Origin: Calamus simplicifolius
Taxonomy: Eukaryota; Streptophyta; Magnoliopsida; Arecales; Arecaceae
Assembly (NCBI GenBank): GCA_900491605.1
Contig: UESW01004625.1
Coordinates: 646,985-710,984 of the forward strand
Reading direction: 5' to 3'
DNA: 64,000 nt
Notes under the pieces: model-generated
Database searches by the model: none
Told to the model about the DNA's origin: nothing
What the model saw: the letters and a program-made list of their open reading frames with translations, nothing else
Translations under genes and position numbers: made by a program
Part shown: piece by piece, positions 22,690 through 33,734 of the stretch
Numbering within the stretch: the stretch's first letter is position 1
Layout: each line of letters begins with the position of its first letter

Positions 22690-23400
22690 TGGGTCAAGGG
22701 CCTCGGGTGCCGGTGCAGATGGCGGTGCAGATGCCGCCTCCTGGGACTAGGGGCCAAGTGGTAGCAAAGCACCGGTAGGCCCTGCTCTCCTCGCATCTCG
22801 CCGACCCCTCTGCTGGTTGGGAACCTCACAAGGAGCCGCTTGGTGGATATGACGGCATCCAAGAGGTTGAGCCGGGCCTCCCAAGAATCGCGTTGTACGC
22901 CAGGGGCACACGGACTACCAAAAATTTTATAAGGACAGTGCTTTGGCACGGAGCCGTTCCAGCCGTTACGGGGAGAGTAATTTCCCCTCGACCCTTACGG
23001 AATCTCCTGTGAATCCCATCAAAGGCGTGGCGACCGGTTGAAGTAGATCATGTGACAGTTCATGCGAACAAAGGCATCGTAGTTCAAAACATCTACAGAG
23101 CTTCCACTATCGACTAGGATTCTTTTTACAGGGTGTTTAGCAATCGTCATGGATACGACGATGCTATCATCATCTTTGTTTACAACCCCTTCCAAGTCCC
23201 TTTCGAAAAAAGGAATTACAGTTTCCGCTCCCCCTCTCCCCTTGGTCTCTTCAACGGGCCTCCTGCCCCCCAGGAAATCATCGCCACTGTCTTCTCCGTC
23301 GGGGCGTTATCGATCACTAGCGGCGCGGGCGCTGATGGGCCGGGAGCTCCTGGGTTGCCCCTCTAGGACGAACTTTCCTGGGTGGCCCCGCTGAATAAGG
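22690..23400 (-). pseudogene. Gypsy C protease region
   Basis: The minus strand near 23080-23125 reads KRILVDSGSSVDVLNYDA, the retropepsin active site D-S-G-S. No long frame surrounds it (several indels), so it is recognised by motif and by its place between gag and RT. Confidence 0.65.
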
Positions 23401-23416
23401 TCTTCAATGGCTTTCT

Positions 23417-24869
23417 TCAGCTGCCGGCAGTCGTCGGTGTTGTGGCCATGGTCCCGGTGGTAGCGGCAGTAGAGGTTCTTGTTCCGGGGGATCTTCGGGT
23501 TGATGGGAGGAGGGCATTGCAGATAAGGCTCCCCTTCAATCTCGAGCAGGATCTAAGATATTGGGGCCAGCAGCGGGGTGTAAGGCCCGTCTCTCGGTGC
23601 AGGAGGTCGAGGACAGTTGTCTGGTCGGCGAGGAGGCTCAGGCCTCCTGGGGCGGGCTTCTGTAGGTTCTGGCTGGTTCGGCTTCCTGGGGATATTCCCA
23701 CCAGCTTCACGCCAGGAAAAGTCAGCTTCGTCCGCCCGAATGTACTTCTGGGCACGGATCAAAAGTTCGGAGTAGGAGCTCGGTGGCTTTTTGTCAAGAG
23801 AGTACGCAAAGCGAGAAGGACAAAGTCCCCGCTTTAGAGCCAGGGTAGCCACTGAGTCTTCCAGGTTGTAGACCTCCAGGGCGGCCTCTTTGAACCGGGC
23901 AACATAATCCCGCAGAGGCTCGCCATTCTTCTGCTGAACGGCAAACAAACTGTCCGCCACCCTTGAGATCTTCCGGCAGGCATCGAAGTGGGCCAGAAAG
24001 GCCCTCTCCAACTGGCGGAAGGAGTCGATGCTTCGTGACGGCAGGCGAGAATACCAAGCTCGGGCAGCCTTTTTCAGAGTAGCCGGGAAAGCAACACACA
24101 TAAGTGAGTCAGTGGCCCCTTGAACTTGCATGAGTACCTTGTAGCTCTCTAAATGGTCCAGGGGGTCCGTAGTTCCGTCGTATGGGTCCAGTTGAGGAAG
24201 GCGGAACCTGGTGGAAATGGGCTCCTCCATGATGCGGCAAGACAGGGGAGGCCGACTGTCGTAATTCGTCTCTGGCAGGTGGGTGATCTGACGGCTAAGC
24301 TCCTCCAGCTTCTGATTACACTCCTCGAGTCAACGCTCAGCTCGACGAGGCATCCGGCCATCAAAGGAGCCCTCCCCCGAAGACTCAGAAGAAGAGCGAG
24401 GGCGGCGATGTCGGCGTGGGCGCTCCGCCTCCTTTCCGTGCCGCCGTTTAGGAGAAATGCTGGCGTGGCGGGAGGGAGACCGGAGCCTTTTGGATGCTTC
24501 ACGGTGATGTGGCTTGGCCGGGGATCGGCGGCGATGATCTACAGGAACTGGCAATCTCCGATGGGAGGAATGCTGGCTAGGCTGCATCACTCCCGGGATA
24601 GATGGATTCGGCTCCGGCTGCTGCAAGGCCGCTTGTTGGTGCTGCAGGCCCTGAACCATCGCTGCCAATGACTGGACCTACATGGCCATGGCAGTGAATC
24701 GATCCTCTTGGAGTTGTTGCGGAACAGACGCAGGAACGTCATTCTGTGGAGCAGAAGGCCCTGGAAGACTGGATGCGAGAGCCGGGGGGGCCTCCGCGGG
24801 TGGACCAGCCCCGCAGCACTGCCCCCCAGCGCGACCGGCTGAAACTCCCTTCATTCGAGTCGTCATCAT
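23417..24869 (-). pseudogene. Gypsy C gag
   Basis: Three ORF pieces are in order. An N-terminal segment (24678-24869) comes first. An Arg/Ser/Pro-rich basic segment follows (24330-24668). The capsid domain (23553-24230) has PYDGTTDPLDHLESYKVLMQ and a Trp-containing AARAWYSRLPSRSIDSF block, typical of Retrotrans_gag in Tat elements. Separating stops (TAG near 24677 and around 24320) and a frame change make it non-functional as written. No CCHC knuckle is evident. Confidence 0.8.
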
Positions 24870-24932
24870 GGCTTTGAGAGCTCGAAGACAGGAGAAGAAG
24901 AAAGCTGCTGGTTCGACGTCTTTCTTACACTC

Positions 24933-24950
24933 CCCCTACCTGGCGCGCCA
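24933..24950 (-). other. Primer binding site of Gypsy C (tRNA-Arg-like)
   Basis: Three bases inside the 5' LTR the minus strand reads TGGCGCGCCAGGTAGGGG. Its complement ends in CCA and contains a T-arm-like CCCCTACC, which fits the 3' end of a plant tRNA-Arg. The tRNA identity is from memory and should be matched to a tRNA set. Confidence 0.7.
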
Positions 24951-24953
24951 ATC

Positions 24954-26373
24954 TGATGACGCCAAGTCACCACCCTCAAACGTCGGGGAAGACGGACGTC
25001 CTTCTCCTCGAAGTCCTGCAAGAAAAGTTCCCGGAGACCGGTGGCGCCGGTGGGGACCCTCCGACGATCAAGTTAGTCACTTGGGCTCAGACAGAGAACC
25101 GCTCCAGCCAAGAAGAGCTGAGGTGGTTAGGGTTTTTGCTGGGAGGAAGAAAGCTCAGAAAAATCAGAGTTCAGATCCCACTTACAGCGTGAGCACGTGC
25201 CTTTATACCTGTCCGAATACCCTAGCTGGCAGCTCTGGAAGATCACCATCGTATCATCGCTGCGTGTCCGGTAGCTGTGAAGGCGTTCAGTGCACGCCGC
25301 CGGTTGATATGACCGGGCACCATTGCCAGCGGTAGCGAATCGTACGCCGTAGCGAGGCATGGTGATGCACAGGGACATGCAATGCGCCAAACACCGTTAT
25401 GAGGCATGGCCCTCCGTAACGGGGCGCAATCACGGGAGTACCGAATTGTACGCTGTGGCGAGGCATGGCCATGCACAGGGGCATGCAACACGCCAAACAC
25501 CGTTATGAGGCATGGCCCTCCGTAACGGGGCACAATCACGAGAGCACCGAATCATACGCCATGGCGAGGCGTGGCCATGCGCTGACAATCATGTGTGAGC
25601 ACCGTGCAACCCGGTAATTGTCGTTTTCCTTGGCAGTTGAGTTGCATGCTGATCGCTGATGACTTCCCACCCTGGAGCCGGAGGGGGTCCCAGGGGTAGG
25701 AGAATGCTGGCGCACCCCGAGGTCGGTGAGGGTCACGGGGATAAGGAAATGCCAGCACACCCCGACACCGAGAGGGTCCCGGGGTCAAGGACTGATGGCC
25801 CCACCCAGCGACCCCAAGGGGGTCCCGGGGGTGGGGGAATGCTGATGCGCCCCGACCCCGAGAGGGTCCCGGGGTCAAGGACTGATGGCTCCACCCAGTG
25901 ACCCCGAGGGGGCCCCGGGGGTGGGGGAATGCTGATGCGCCCCGACCCCGAGAGGGTCCCGGGGTCAAGGACTGATGGCTCCACCCAGCGACCCCAAGGG
26001 GGCCCCGGGGGTGGGGGAATGCTGATGCGCCCCGACCCCGAGAGGGTCCCGGGGTCAAGGACTGATGGCCTCACCCAGCGACCCCGAGGGTGCCCCGGGG
26101 GTGGGGGAATGCTGATGCATCCCGACCCCAAGAGGATCCCGGGGTCAAGGACTGATGGCTCACCCAGCGACCCCGAGAGGGCCCCGGGGGTGGGGGAATG
26201 CTGATGCGCCCCGACCTCGAGAGGGTCCCGGGGTCAAGGACTGATGGCCCCACCCAGCGACCCCGAGGGGCCCCGAGGGTGGGGGAATGCTGATGCGCCC
26301 CGACCCCGAGAGGGTCCCGGGGTCAATAGCCGCCGTTACCGTCTACTTTGACGACGTGGGATCAGTCATATCA
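24954..26373 (-). repeat. 5' LTR of Gypsy C
   Basis: 1420 bases, the same ends as 16229-17649 and largely identical to it. The 90-bp minisatellite is here too, with units at 25771, 25861, 25951, 26041, 26131 and onward, and small length changes in the last two units. Confidence 0.93.
25771..26325. repeat. 90-bp GC-rich minisatellite in the 5' LTR of C
   Basis: Same unit as at 17041-17600, with AGAGGGTCCC spaced 90 bases apart. The last units are 88-89 bases through one- or two-base losses, so the two LTR arrays have begun to diverge. Confidence 0.93.
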
Positions 26374-26378
26374 GATCT

Positions 26379-27360
26379 TAAGAGTAGTTATCACCAGGTT
26401 AGGATCAAACCTGGAGATGAGTGGAAAACTGTATTCAAAACTAAGGATGGTCTTTATGAGTGGTTGGTTATGCCCTTTGGTCTATCAAATGCCCCTAGTA
26501 CATTTATGAGGATCATGACTCAAGTTTTAAGACCTTTCATGGGAAAATTTGTTGTAGTATATTTTGATTACATCCTCATTTATAGTAAGACTAGGGAAGA
26601 CCATTTAGATCATCTTAGACAAGTCTGTTACACCCTTAGAAAGGAAAATCTATATGCCAATCTGAAGAAGTGCGAATTCATGACTAACAAAGTAACCTTT
26701 CTAGGGTTCATTGTTACTACTAATGGTGTTTCTGCTGATCCCGAGAAAATTAAGTCCATAGTCGAGTGGCCCGAACCCAAGAACATACATGACGTCCGTA
26801 GCTTCCACGGTCTTGCCACCTTCTATAGGAGATTCATCCAAGGGTTTAGCACCATTGTTGCTCCAATCATGGATTGTCTTAAGAAAGGAAATTTTGAATG
26901 GACCAAACAAGCCAATAAATCCTTCCTTGAGATTAAAAGAAGAATGACACAAGCACCAATCTTAAGGTTGCCTGACTTCTCTATAGTTTTTGAGGTTGCT
27001 TGTGATGCCTCTGGGATTGGAATTGGTGAAGTTTTAAGTCAAGAAAACCATCCGATAGCTTTTTTAGCGAGAAACTAAATGGCGCAAAGTTGAGATATTC
27101 CACCTATGACAAGGAGTTATATGCGGTAGTTCAGGCTTTGAAATATTGGAGACATTACTTGTTACTACAGGAGTTTGTTCTATTTTTTGATCATGAAGCC
27201 CTCCGATTCCTTAGCTCCCAAAAGAAGTTAAACCCTAGGCATGGAAAATGGGTCGAGTACATCCAAGCTTACACCTTTATTCTAAAACACCATGCTGGTT
27301 CTGACAATAAGGTTGCCGATGCTTTAAGTCGACGTTCTATGCTCTTGACGTCCATAAGTA
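26379..27360 (+). pseudogene. Gypsy B C-terminal half of RT and RNase H
   Basis: RT resumes after element C with KSSYHQVRIKPGDEW and VMPFGLSNAPSTFMRIM. The catalytic box reads VVYFDYILIYS, so the second aspartate of the expected F-D-D is Tyr and the polymerase would be dead. RNase H follows (FEVACDASGIGIGEVLSQEN). A one-base shift near 27078 moves it to ORF 27090-27584 (RYSTYDKELYAVVQALKYW). The ORF beginning at 26287 starts inside the LTR of C and is a false start. Confidence 0.9.
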
Positions 27361-28882
27361 CTAAAGTCACAGGATTTGATAAGTTGAAGGAAGAGTATAA
27401 AAGTTGCCCTGACTTAAGTGAGATTTTTGAATCTGTCAGTCTAAGGCCTTCTAGAGAATACAAAGACTTTACTCTTCATGATGGGTTCCTTTTTAAAGGA
27501 GATAAATTGTGTATTCCCCGAACCTCAATTAGGGAATTCTTGATTTGGGAAATCCATGCCGAAGGTTTAGCGGGCCATTTCTGAAGGAATAAAACTATTC
27601 TAGCTTTGGAGGAACAATTCTTTTGGCCCAGCTTAAAACGAAATGTTGCCCAAGTCGTAGCCCAGTGTAGGACATGTGCTGTTGCTAAAATGCAAAAACA
27701 AAACACTGGACTATACACCCCTTTACCCGTCCCTGATCGACCTTAGCAAGACATCAGTATGGACTTTGTGTTGGGACTACCAAAGACCTTTAGGAGACAT
27801 GATTCCATCTTTGTGGTAGTCGATAGATTTTCTAAAATGGCATATTTTCTGCCTTGTTTCCAGACCTTCGATGCATCAAAAGTGGCCAAGTTATTTCTAG
27901 ATGAAGTGGTTAGATTACACGGGTTACCTAAAACCATCGTGTCTGATAGGGATGTTAAGTTCACAGATACTTTTGGAAAACCCTATGGCACCTGCTAGGA
28001 ACCAAGTTAAACTTTTCTACCACTTATCACCCCCAAACTGATGGTCAAACAGAAGTTGTAAATAGAAGTCTTGAAAATATGTTGAGATGTCTAGTGGGAA
28101 AATATACTGGAAATTGGGACCTTTTACTGCCACGTATAGAGTTTGCCTATAATAGTTCAGTTAACAGATCCACTGGAAAAAGTCCTTTTGAGATTATTCA
28201 TGGGTACAAACCAAGAAAGCCAATATACCTCATTCCATTGCCCATGCATATACGAACATCAGAGTCTACTGAGTCATATGCACAACACATTAGGGATTTA
28301 TACAAAGAAATTAGCGAGAAAATCCATATAAGCAATGAGAGTTACAAGCATATGGCTAATTCCCATATAAGAGCAAAAGAATTTCATGTAGGAGACTTTG
28401 TCATGATAAGGCTCAGACCTGAACAGTTTCCAAAGGGAACTATGAAGAAACTACACGCCCATGGTGCAGGTCATTTCAAAATAATAAAAAGAATTGGACC
28501 TAATGCTTATATACTGGACCTACCTTCTGACTTTGGTATTAGTTCCACCTTTAATATTTTAGATCTGGTAGAATACAAGGAACCAACAATGAATCCCAGT
28601 GAGTTTTTAGGACCTGATCCATCCTTTGATAGTGAACCAATCCCAGAGTGTCCACCAGCCACAAAGCGAGAAAGAATTGAACGGATATTAGATGACAAGA
28701 TTGTCACTACCCGAAATAAAGACTATCAACGCTACTTGGTCCATTAGCAAGGTAGACCTGATTCTGAAGACTCATGGATCACTCAAGAAGAATTGCAAAG
28801 GATCGATCCAGATCTGCTTGAATATTACCAAAGCCAAAATGATCCATACTCGTCAGGGCCGAGTTTTTCACCCGGGAAGAAT
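27361..28882 (+). pseudogene. Gypsy B integrase with chromodomain-like tail
   Basis: The zinc-binding region (HAEGLAGHF ... CRTCAVAK, 27550-27690) and the core (MDFVLGLPKT, VSDRDVKFTD, YHPQTDGQTEVVNRSLEN) show the D-D-E residues, spread over frames broken at 27582 (TGA), 27745 (TAG), 27997 and about 28010. ORF 28079-28747 has the C-terminal GDFVMIRLRPEQFPKGTMKK block. It ends at a TAG (28746-28748) where a chromodomain Trp is expected, since the text resumes QGRPDSEDSWITQEELQRID. This argues for a chromovirus. Another frame runs across the 3' LTR start, as known for some CRM-type elements. Confidence 0.82.
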
Positions 28883-29778
28883 TGATGGGGACATCAGAAA
28901 GAAGAAAAGGTTGCAGACTGACACTCTTTGGTTTTGTAGTTAATTCACTTTCCGCATGTTCCACTTACTCAAGCCAAGAGTTTTAATTTCTCAAGTGGCA
29001 ACTCATGCTGCAAAATTTCAACTTCTGCCAAGTCTCAAAGTATCGACACTTCCTGCCTTGAGTCAATGCTTCTCTTTGGAAGTCAAATCTTGGAGGACAC
29101 ATGGAGGTATCTGATGATGACACATGGCAAACTAAGGAGGTGCCACATGGAAGCTTGTGCGACCAAATTTGTTAGGGATTGATTGTAATTAGTTAGCTAT
29201 ATCATAACCAATCCTTAGATTGTTATGATCTTTTAGTTTGTTGGGCTGAAATTTCTGGAAGTCCTTTGGCCTATAAATAGGCCAAGCTTTCCATCTTGTA
29301 GAAATGAAGTTTGAGAAATAAAATCAATTTTATTTGATTTCTTTTGCCAAGTGCCTTGTTCATCTTTGAGTATGAAGAGGGTGAGATGCTCTTAGTTTGA
29401 GTTGAGGCTCGTATTTTCCTAGTCTTAGATCTAGGTCACTCCTTGAGGGAGAGGGTGAGAGGCCCAATTTGCTCCTCTAAACCATTCTACCAAGGTTCCA
29501 TAATAGTTTCAGGAAGAAGGACAATTACTACCCAAGTCTCAGCAAATTTTTTAAATCCTTTCTTTTCTTATTCGATTTTTTTTTATTTTCTTCAATTTCT
29601 TTGCCTCCATGGTCTTACTTCTGATCACTTGCAGGTTCTCTTGAGGATGTTAGAGTTGAGGATGATTGCTCCATGTCAAGGATCAAGTGCCAAGGTGAGT
29701 TCTTAAGTGAGGAGTGTAGATCTTGTCAACCAACCCTCAATTCTTTGAGTGTTGAGTGCATCCCTTCCACTTTAAGAT
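28883..29778 (+). repeat. 3' LTR of Gypsy B, first part
   Basis: Begins TGATGGGGACATCAG at 28883 after the purine-rich GGGAAGAAT. It is collinear with 11523-12470 and cut at 29778 by element D. It contains TATA box TATAAATA at 29272-29279. Confidence 0.93.
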
Positions 29779-31290
29779 TGTTGGCCCAGATGACAACCTA
29801 AGAGGGGGGGTGAATTGGGTTCTTTAAAAATTTAGCCTCTTAAAAAAAATTATTTTCTTAAGATGAATGAAAACAAATGCAATGTAAATACAAAGTACAG
29901 CGAATAAAACAGAGATAGAGATGAGTCAATGGAAGCACGGCAAACACAAAGATTTTATAGTGGTTCGGTGTATCCAACACCTACGTCCACTCCCAAGATC
30001 CTACTTGGGTCCACACTATAATCACCTCGATTACAGCCGAGTTGTTTTACAAGTTCACAACTCAAACTTGTTGTTTTACCGGATCACAATGAACCCAGTC
30101 GGTTTTTCGGGCTCACCAGCACAAAACCAAGACTCAAGCAAAACTAGCTTGACCCGAGGTTAACAACCTCCACTAGTTCAATCCCCTTTGATTGAACTAG
30201 GCACAAACAAGAATAAGAATGTTTTACAAATTTTCACAGCTCCTTAATGAGCAATATTCAAAGAAAAGTAAATAGGTTTAGAAAAGCCTGGTTTGAAGTT
30301 GTTTGGCTTTGAGCTTTTCTTCTTTTCTTCTTTTCCTCTTCTCCTTGCTGGGTTGAATCAAGCCTCAGCTCCGATTCTTCACAGTAGATGCAGTTGAGAA
30401 GATTGAAAAGTTGGTCTCTTTCTTCTAGTTGAGAATCCTCCGATTTTTCTCTATTTGAATGGCTTGGATTCTTCTTTGAGCTTTGTGGAGTGGAAGGTTT
30501 TGAACTTGAAAGCTCCTCTCTTGGATATACGGCTCAAGACTTCTCGGATTTTGATTTTTGATTTTTGTCTATCCGTTTCTATCTCTCTCTTTCTATTCTT
30601 TCAAACGGTTGTTTTTCCCCTTTTTATAGATTTTCCTTTGATTCATTTTTGGGTGGAAATCTAGCCGTTGGAGTGTACCTGGAAGGATTTTCCATTCATA
30701 AAAAATAGCCGTTAGATGTCAGAAATCAAAAATATTACCGTTAGAGCTGATCTGGCATTTTTGATTTTTCGTCCAGGTGGGTTGGAGTCGGCTCCAGCTT
30801 TTCAGGTGTCGGCTCCAAATCGTTTTTCCATAAATAGTAAAATCTGAGTTCGTCGTGGAGTCGGCTCCGCAAAAGTAAGTGTCGGCTCGCCGTCGTCAGG
30901 TGTCGGCTCCCGAAAACTGTAGGTGTCGGCTCCAGGATGCTCAGAAAATCAACGCTCTGTTCCAGCATCGGAGTCGGCTCCAGACACAGTAAGTGTCGAC
31001 TCCGAAACCTTAGGTGTCGGCTCCGAAACTCTAGGTGTCGGCTCCAGGTTGTATCAAAAATCAGATTAAAATTGAATTGGCCATGGGGTCGGCTCCAGAC
31101 TTTCTAGGTGTCGACTCCAAGCTCTGAAACTTTGAAATCTCTGATTTGTATTTGATTCAAAATTCATTTCTTAATTCCTTTAAATTGATCAAATAAATTT
31201 AAGTCCTGAAACACTTATAAAATCCATTAGTAATCAAATAAATATACTCAATTCCTTTATTAATCATCAAAATCAATGAATGGATCAACA
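29779..31290 (-). repeat. 3' LTR of Copia D
   Basis: The plus strand runs TGTTGGCCCAG...TGGATCAACA, 1512 bases. It matches 38577-40100 with few differences. The minus strand begins TGTTGATCC and ends CAACA. Confidence 0.95.
30784..31119. repeat. GGNGTCGRCTCC motif array in U3 of D (3' LTR)
   Basis: About twelve copies of GGAGTCGGCTCC, GGTGTCGGCTCC or GGTGTCGACTCC sit 20-45 bases apart with unrelated spacers. They lie between the LTR start (minus sense) and the TATA box at 30621-30628. Confidence 0.9.
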
Positions 31291-31303
31291 ATCTCCCCTT
31301 TTT
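31291..31303 (-). other. Polypurine tract of Copia D
   Basis: The minus strand reads AAAAAGGGGAGAT directly before the 3' LTR, the expected plus-strand primer. Confidence 0.85.
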
Positions 31304-31847
31304 GATGATTATAAAAACATTGAGTATATGCATAGAATTCTTAAATTAAAGAGAATATCAAGGAAGTGATCTTTACGAGTAAGCTCCCCCTGAATAAGGT
31401 AGCTTCTCTTATGAAGTTCAAATTCAAATTATTCTTCCTCTTACTTTACACATTTGATACTTAAGATTTCTTTGTGCATAGACAATTCAATTTGATTATC
31501 AATCATATCAATAACTCAATATCATATTAATCAATTAACATTCTCAACTATAATTCTTTCCATATAATTTTCTCCCTCTTAATGCATATACAATCCTAAT
31601 TCTCTCCCCCTTTTTTGTAATCAACAAAAAGGTAAAGAATATTTTACTGCATCAAAGGATAATTGCATCAAAAAGATAATCAAAAGTCAAATATTACATA
31701 AAAAACTTTTCATTCATTAACATAAGCTTCACTACATCAACATATTGTCAAGTATTACATAATTCTCTCCCTCTTTAAACTTCATTATATTAACTTCATT
31801 ACATCAAAATGTAAACAACATTTCAACAAGATTGAACATAAACTACA
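31304..31847 (-). other. Non-coding 3' region of Copia D
   Basis: AT-rich, with clusters of CTCCCCC on the plus strand and no ORF. It separates the extra ORF from the polypurine tract. Confidence 0.6.
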
Positions 31848-33589
31848 TCAAAAGTTCTTTCTAACTATTCTTGTTAAATGGTCTACTATATTTTTCATTC
31901 CATCACATTGAAGTCTAACATAATCTTTTAGTCTCTCATCCACAAATGTGCAAGCTGTTGTGATTTTGTCTTGAAGTTCGGCGTTGCACTTTGAATAAGT
32001 TTCACCATCTCCACAAATCTCTTTAAGCTCTTCAAAGATGTTCTTCAAATCACCATTTAAAGATTCTGCGGAGGAGTTGAGAGTTGATTCAATCTTTGCA
32101 ATCCGATCATCAAGGGAGTAAAGTGATTCTTTTATATTCATAAATTTACTGTCAAACTCATCCTTCTGAGCTGCAAACAAACTTTTTAATTGCTCCATTT
32201 GAAGGTCTGAGAATCCAGTCGAAGAAGTGGATGGTTGATCATAAACTTGTGCAGGTGCAGGAGCAGGAACAGGAGCAGAAATGGGACTCCTAGGCTGTGG
32301 AGAAGGAACCCTAAATGATGGTCCAGCCTCGCAAGGCTCAGAAACTCTCGGCATAGGGGCTCTTTCATCTAGGTGTCCTTTCCTATCCCATTGACCATTC
32401 ACCTTGACAAAACCCATCCGATGCAATGTAGCTAAGCTATAGTAATCTGTGTGCCTTAGGTTCTTGGAAAGTTCATTCTCTTGAATTATAACCCCTTGGC
32501 TCTTGAATACCATAGTTAGTACCATTCCATACGGTAGGGATGATCTCCTTTTCCCTCCAGCTTCTGCCATATAAAAAATCATCATTGCTGCCAGATTGAT
32601 CGGCTGCCCAGTTAGAACACTGTCCATAACCACAATGTCTCGCTCCGAGACATACTCAAACCGACCAGTTTTTGGAAACAAGATCCTACTGCATATATTG
32701 TGTAATAATCTCAATTCTAGGGGTAGTTGATTGGCTCTAATTTCTTCAAACTCAGTTACATCCCTTCCTAACATCCTTGAAAGGGCTGCTGACCTATCAC
32801 TATGCATGTCAGCGGCTAAACCAGTGATCGGGATGCTGAGGAGGTTTCCGAGCTTTTGAAAGGTGAGATGAATCCTTTTCCCTTTAACATTGCTTACTAA
32901 ACCTCCATCCCCTCTAGCCAAATTGAAATAGAATTCTTTTACTAGGGCTGGATAGGTAGGAACATCAAGAGAACACAGCATATCCCAGCCCATTTCCTTC
33001 AATTGTCTCCCGATTGAAAAACCTTCGGATTCAAATAGGTCAAAATCGATTTTCTACCCATTGTGATGACTCTATCAGCTAGGGTATCTACCTTTGTGGA
33101 AGATGTGTTGGGATTGTCGGAATCTGTGGACGAATCGCTGCTTGGAGTCGGCTCACGAACGGGACGACGTGCGGACCGCTTTCCCGTAGTTACCGGCGCT
33201 CCAACCACTGATTCTCTCCTTTTGGGTGCCATTTGATCTTTGGAAAGGTTCGATTTGGATGGAATTAGAGATGGGGAAGTTTTGGAAAAATTTTGGAAGA
33301 GTTTGGTTAGGATTTGAGAAAGTGATGAAGTGACGAGGTGTCGACTCTGCCCTAATAAATCAACATTTGACTCCCAGGTGTCGACTCCCGCAAAGTCGGG
33401 TGTCGACTCCAAATCGCTAACACAGTCAGCGCTCGAACTGGAGTCGGCTCCGAATTTACAGGTGTCGGCTCCAAGGTCAGGGACCGAGAGCGACACAGTC
33501 AGAGGTGTCGACTCCTCATTCTGAGGTGTCGACTCCAGAGACAAATTCAGCAAAAAATATATGAGATACAAATGACTGAAACTCGTCAA
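31848..33589 (-). pseudogene. Extra 3' ORF of Copia D (unknown function, one frameshift)
   Basis: Downstream of RNase H in sense orientation, where SIRE elements carry an env-like ORF. The first part (32999-33589) has a likely start at MAPKRRESVVGAPV near 33231, then Ser/Thr/Pro-rich low complexity. A one-base shift near 33005 leads into ORF 31848-33002 (384 aa). Its N-terminal domain contains LVKEFYFNLARG, KGKRIHLTFQKLGNLLSI and LPYGMVLTMVF. This resembles the plant-transposon-associated domain often found fused to retroelement ORFs (my reading of the Pfam 'putative plant transposon protein' family, not searched). A Pro-rich linker follows (residues about 230-265), then a coiled-coil C-terminus. 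I see no signal peptide, membrane anchor or fusion peptide, so an envelope role is not supported. Confidence 0.7.
33336..33535. repeat. GTCGAC-type motif array inside the extra ORF of D
   Basis: Seven copies of GG(T/A)GTCG(A/G)CTC(C) occur on the plus strand, with one more near 33145. It is the same motif as in the LTR U3 and occupies the 5' part of the extra ORF. There it creates repeated ESTP/GVDT/GADS-like residues. Confidence 0.85.
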
Positions 33590-33734
33590 AATAAATTTTA
33601 TAAAATTTTGATAAAATTATGGAGTATTAAGGATCAAATAGCTCAAATGACTAGATAATTTGTCCTTAAAATATTGAAGGGAATATCAAGAAATTGATAG
33701 AAATTTTAGATTCTCATTCCTTAATGTATCAAAA

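Larger units (their letters stand above)
16229..26373 (-). mobile_element. Gypsy element C, Tat-type, inserted in the RT gene of B
   Basis: This is a 10,145-base GC-rich element on the minus strand. The LTRs are 24954-26373 (5') and 16229-17649 (3'), with target duplication gatct at 16224-16228 and 26374-26378. It carries gag, protease, RT, RNase H, a second plant-type RNase H and integrase. An antisense ORF and a 99-bp minisatellite lie between integrase and the 3' LTR. The dual RNase H and antisense ORF are known hallmarks of the Tat lineage of plant Ty3/Gypsy. The LTRs look very similar, so the insertion is comparatively young. Frameshifts in gag and RT suggest it is not autonomous. Confidence 0.92.

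Noticed and set aside
26287..26370. RT ORF of B starting at 26287
   Set aside because: Its first 25-30 codons are LTR sequence of element C. The true RT text begins after the gatct duplication at 26374-26378.
31848..33002. Envelope glycoprotein in element D
   Set aside because: The position fits SIRE env-like ORFs, but I see no signal peptide, Cys pattern or transmembrane segment, so only 'extra ORF, unknown function' is claimed.
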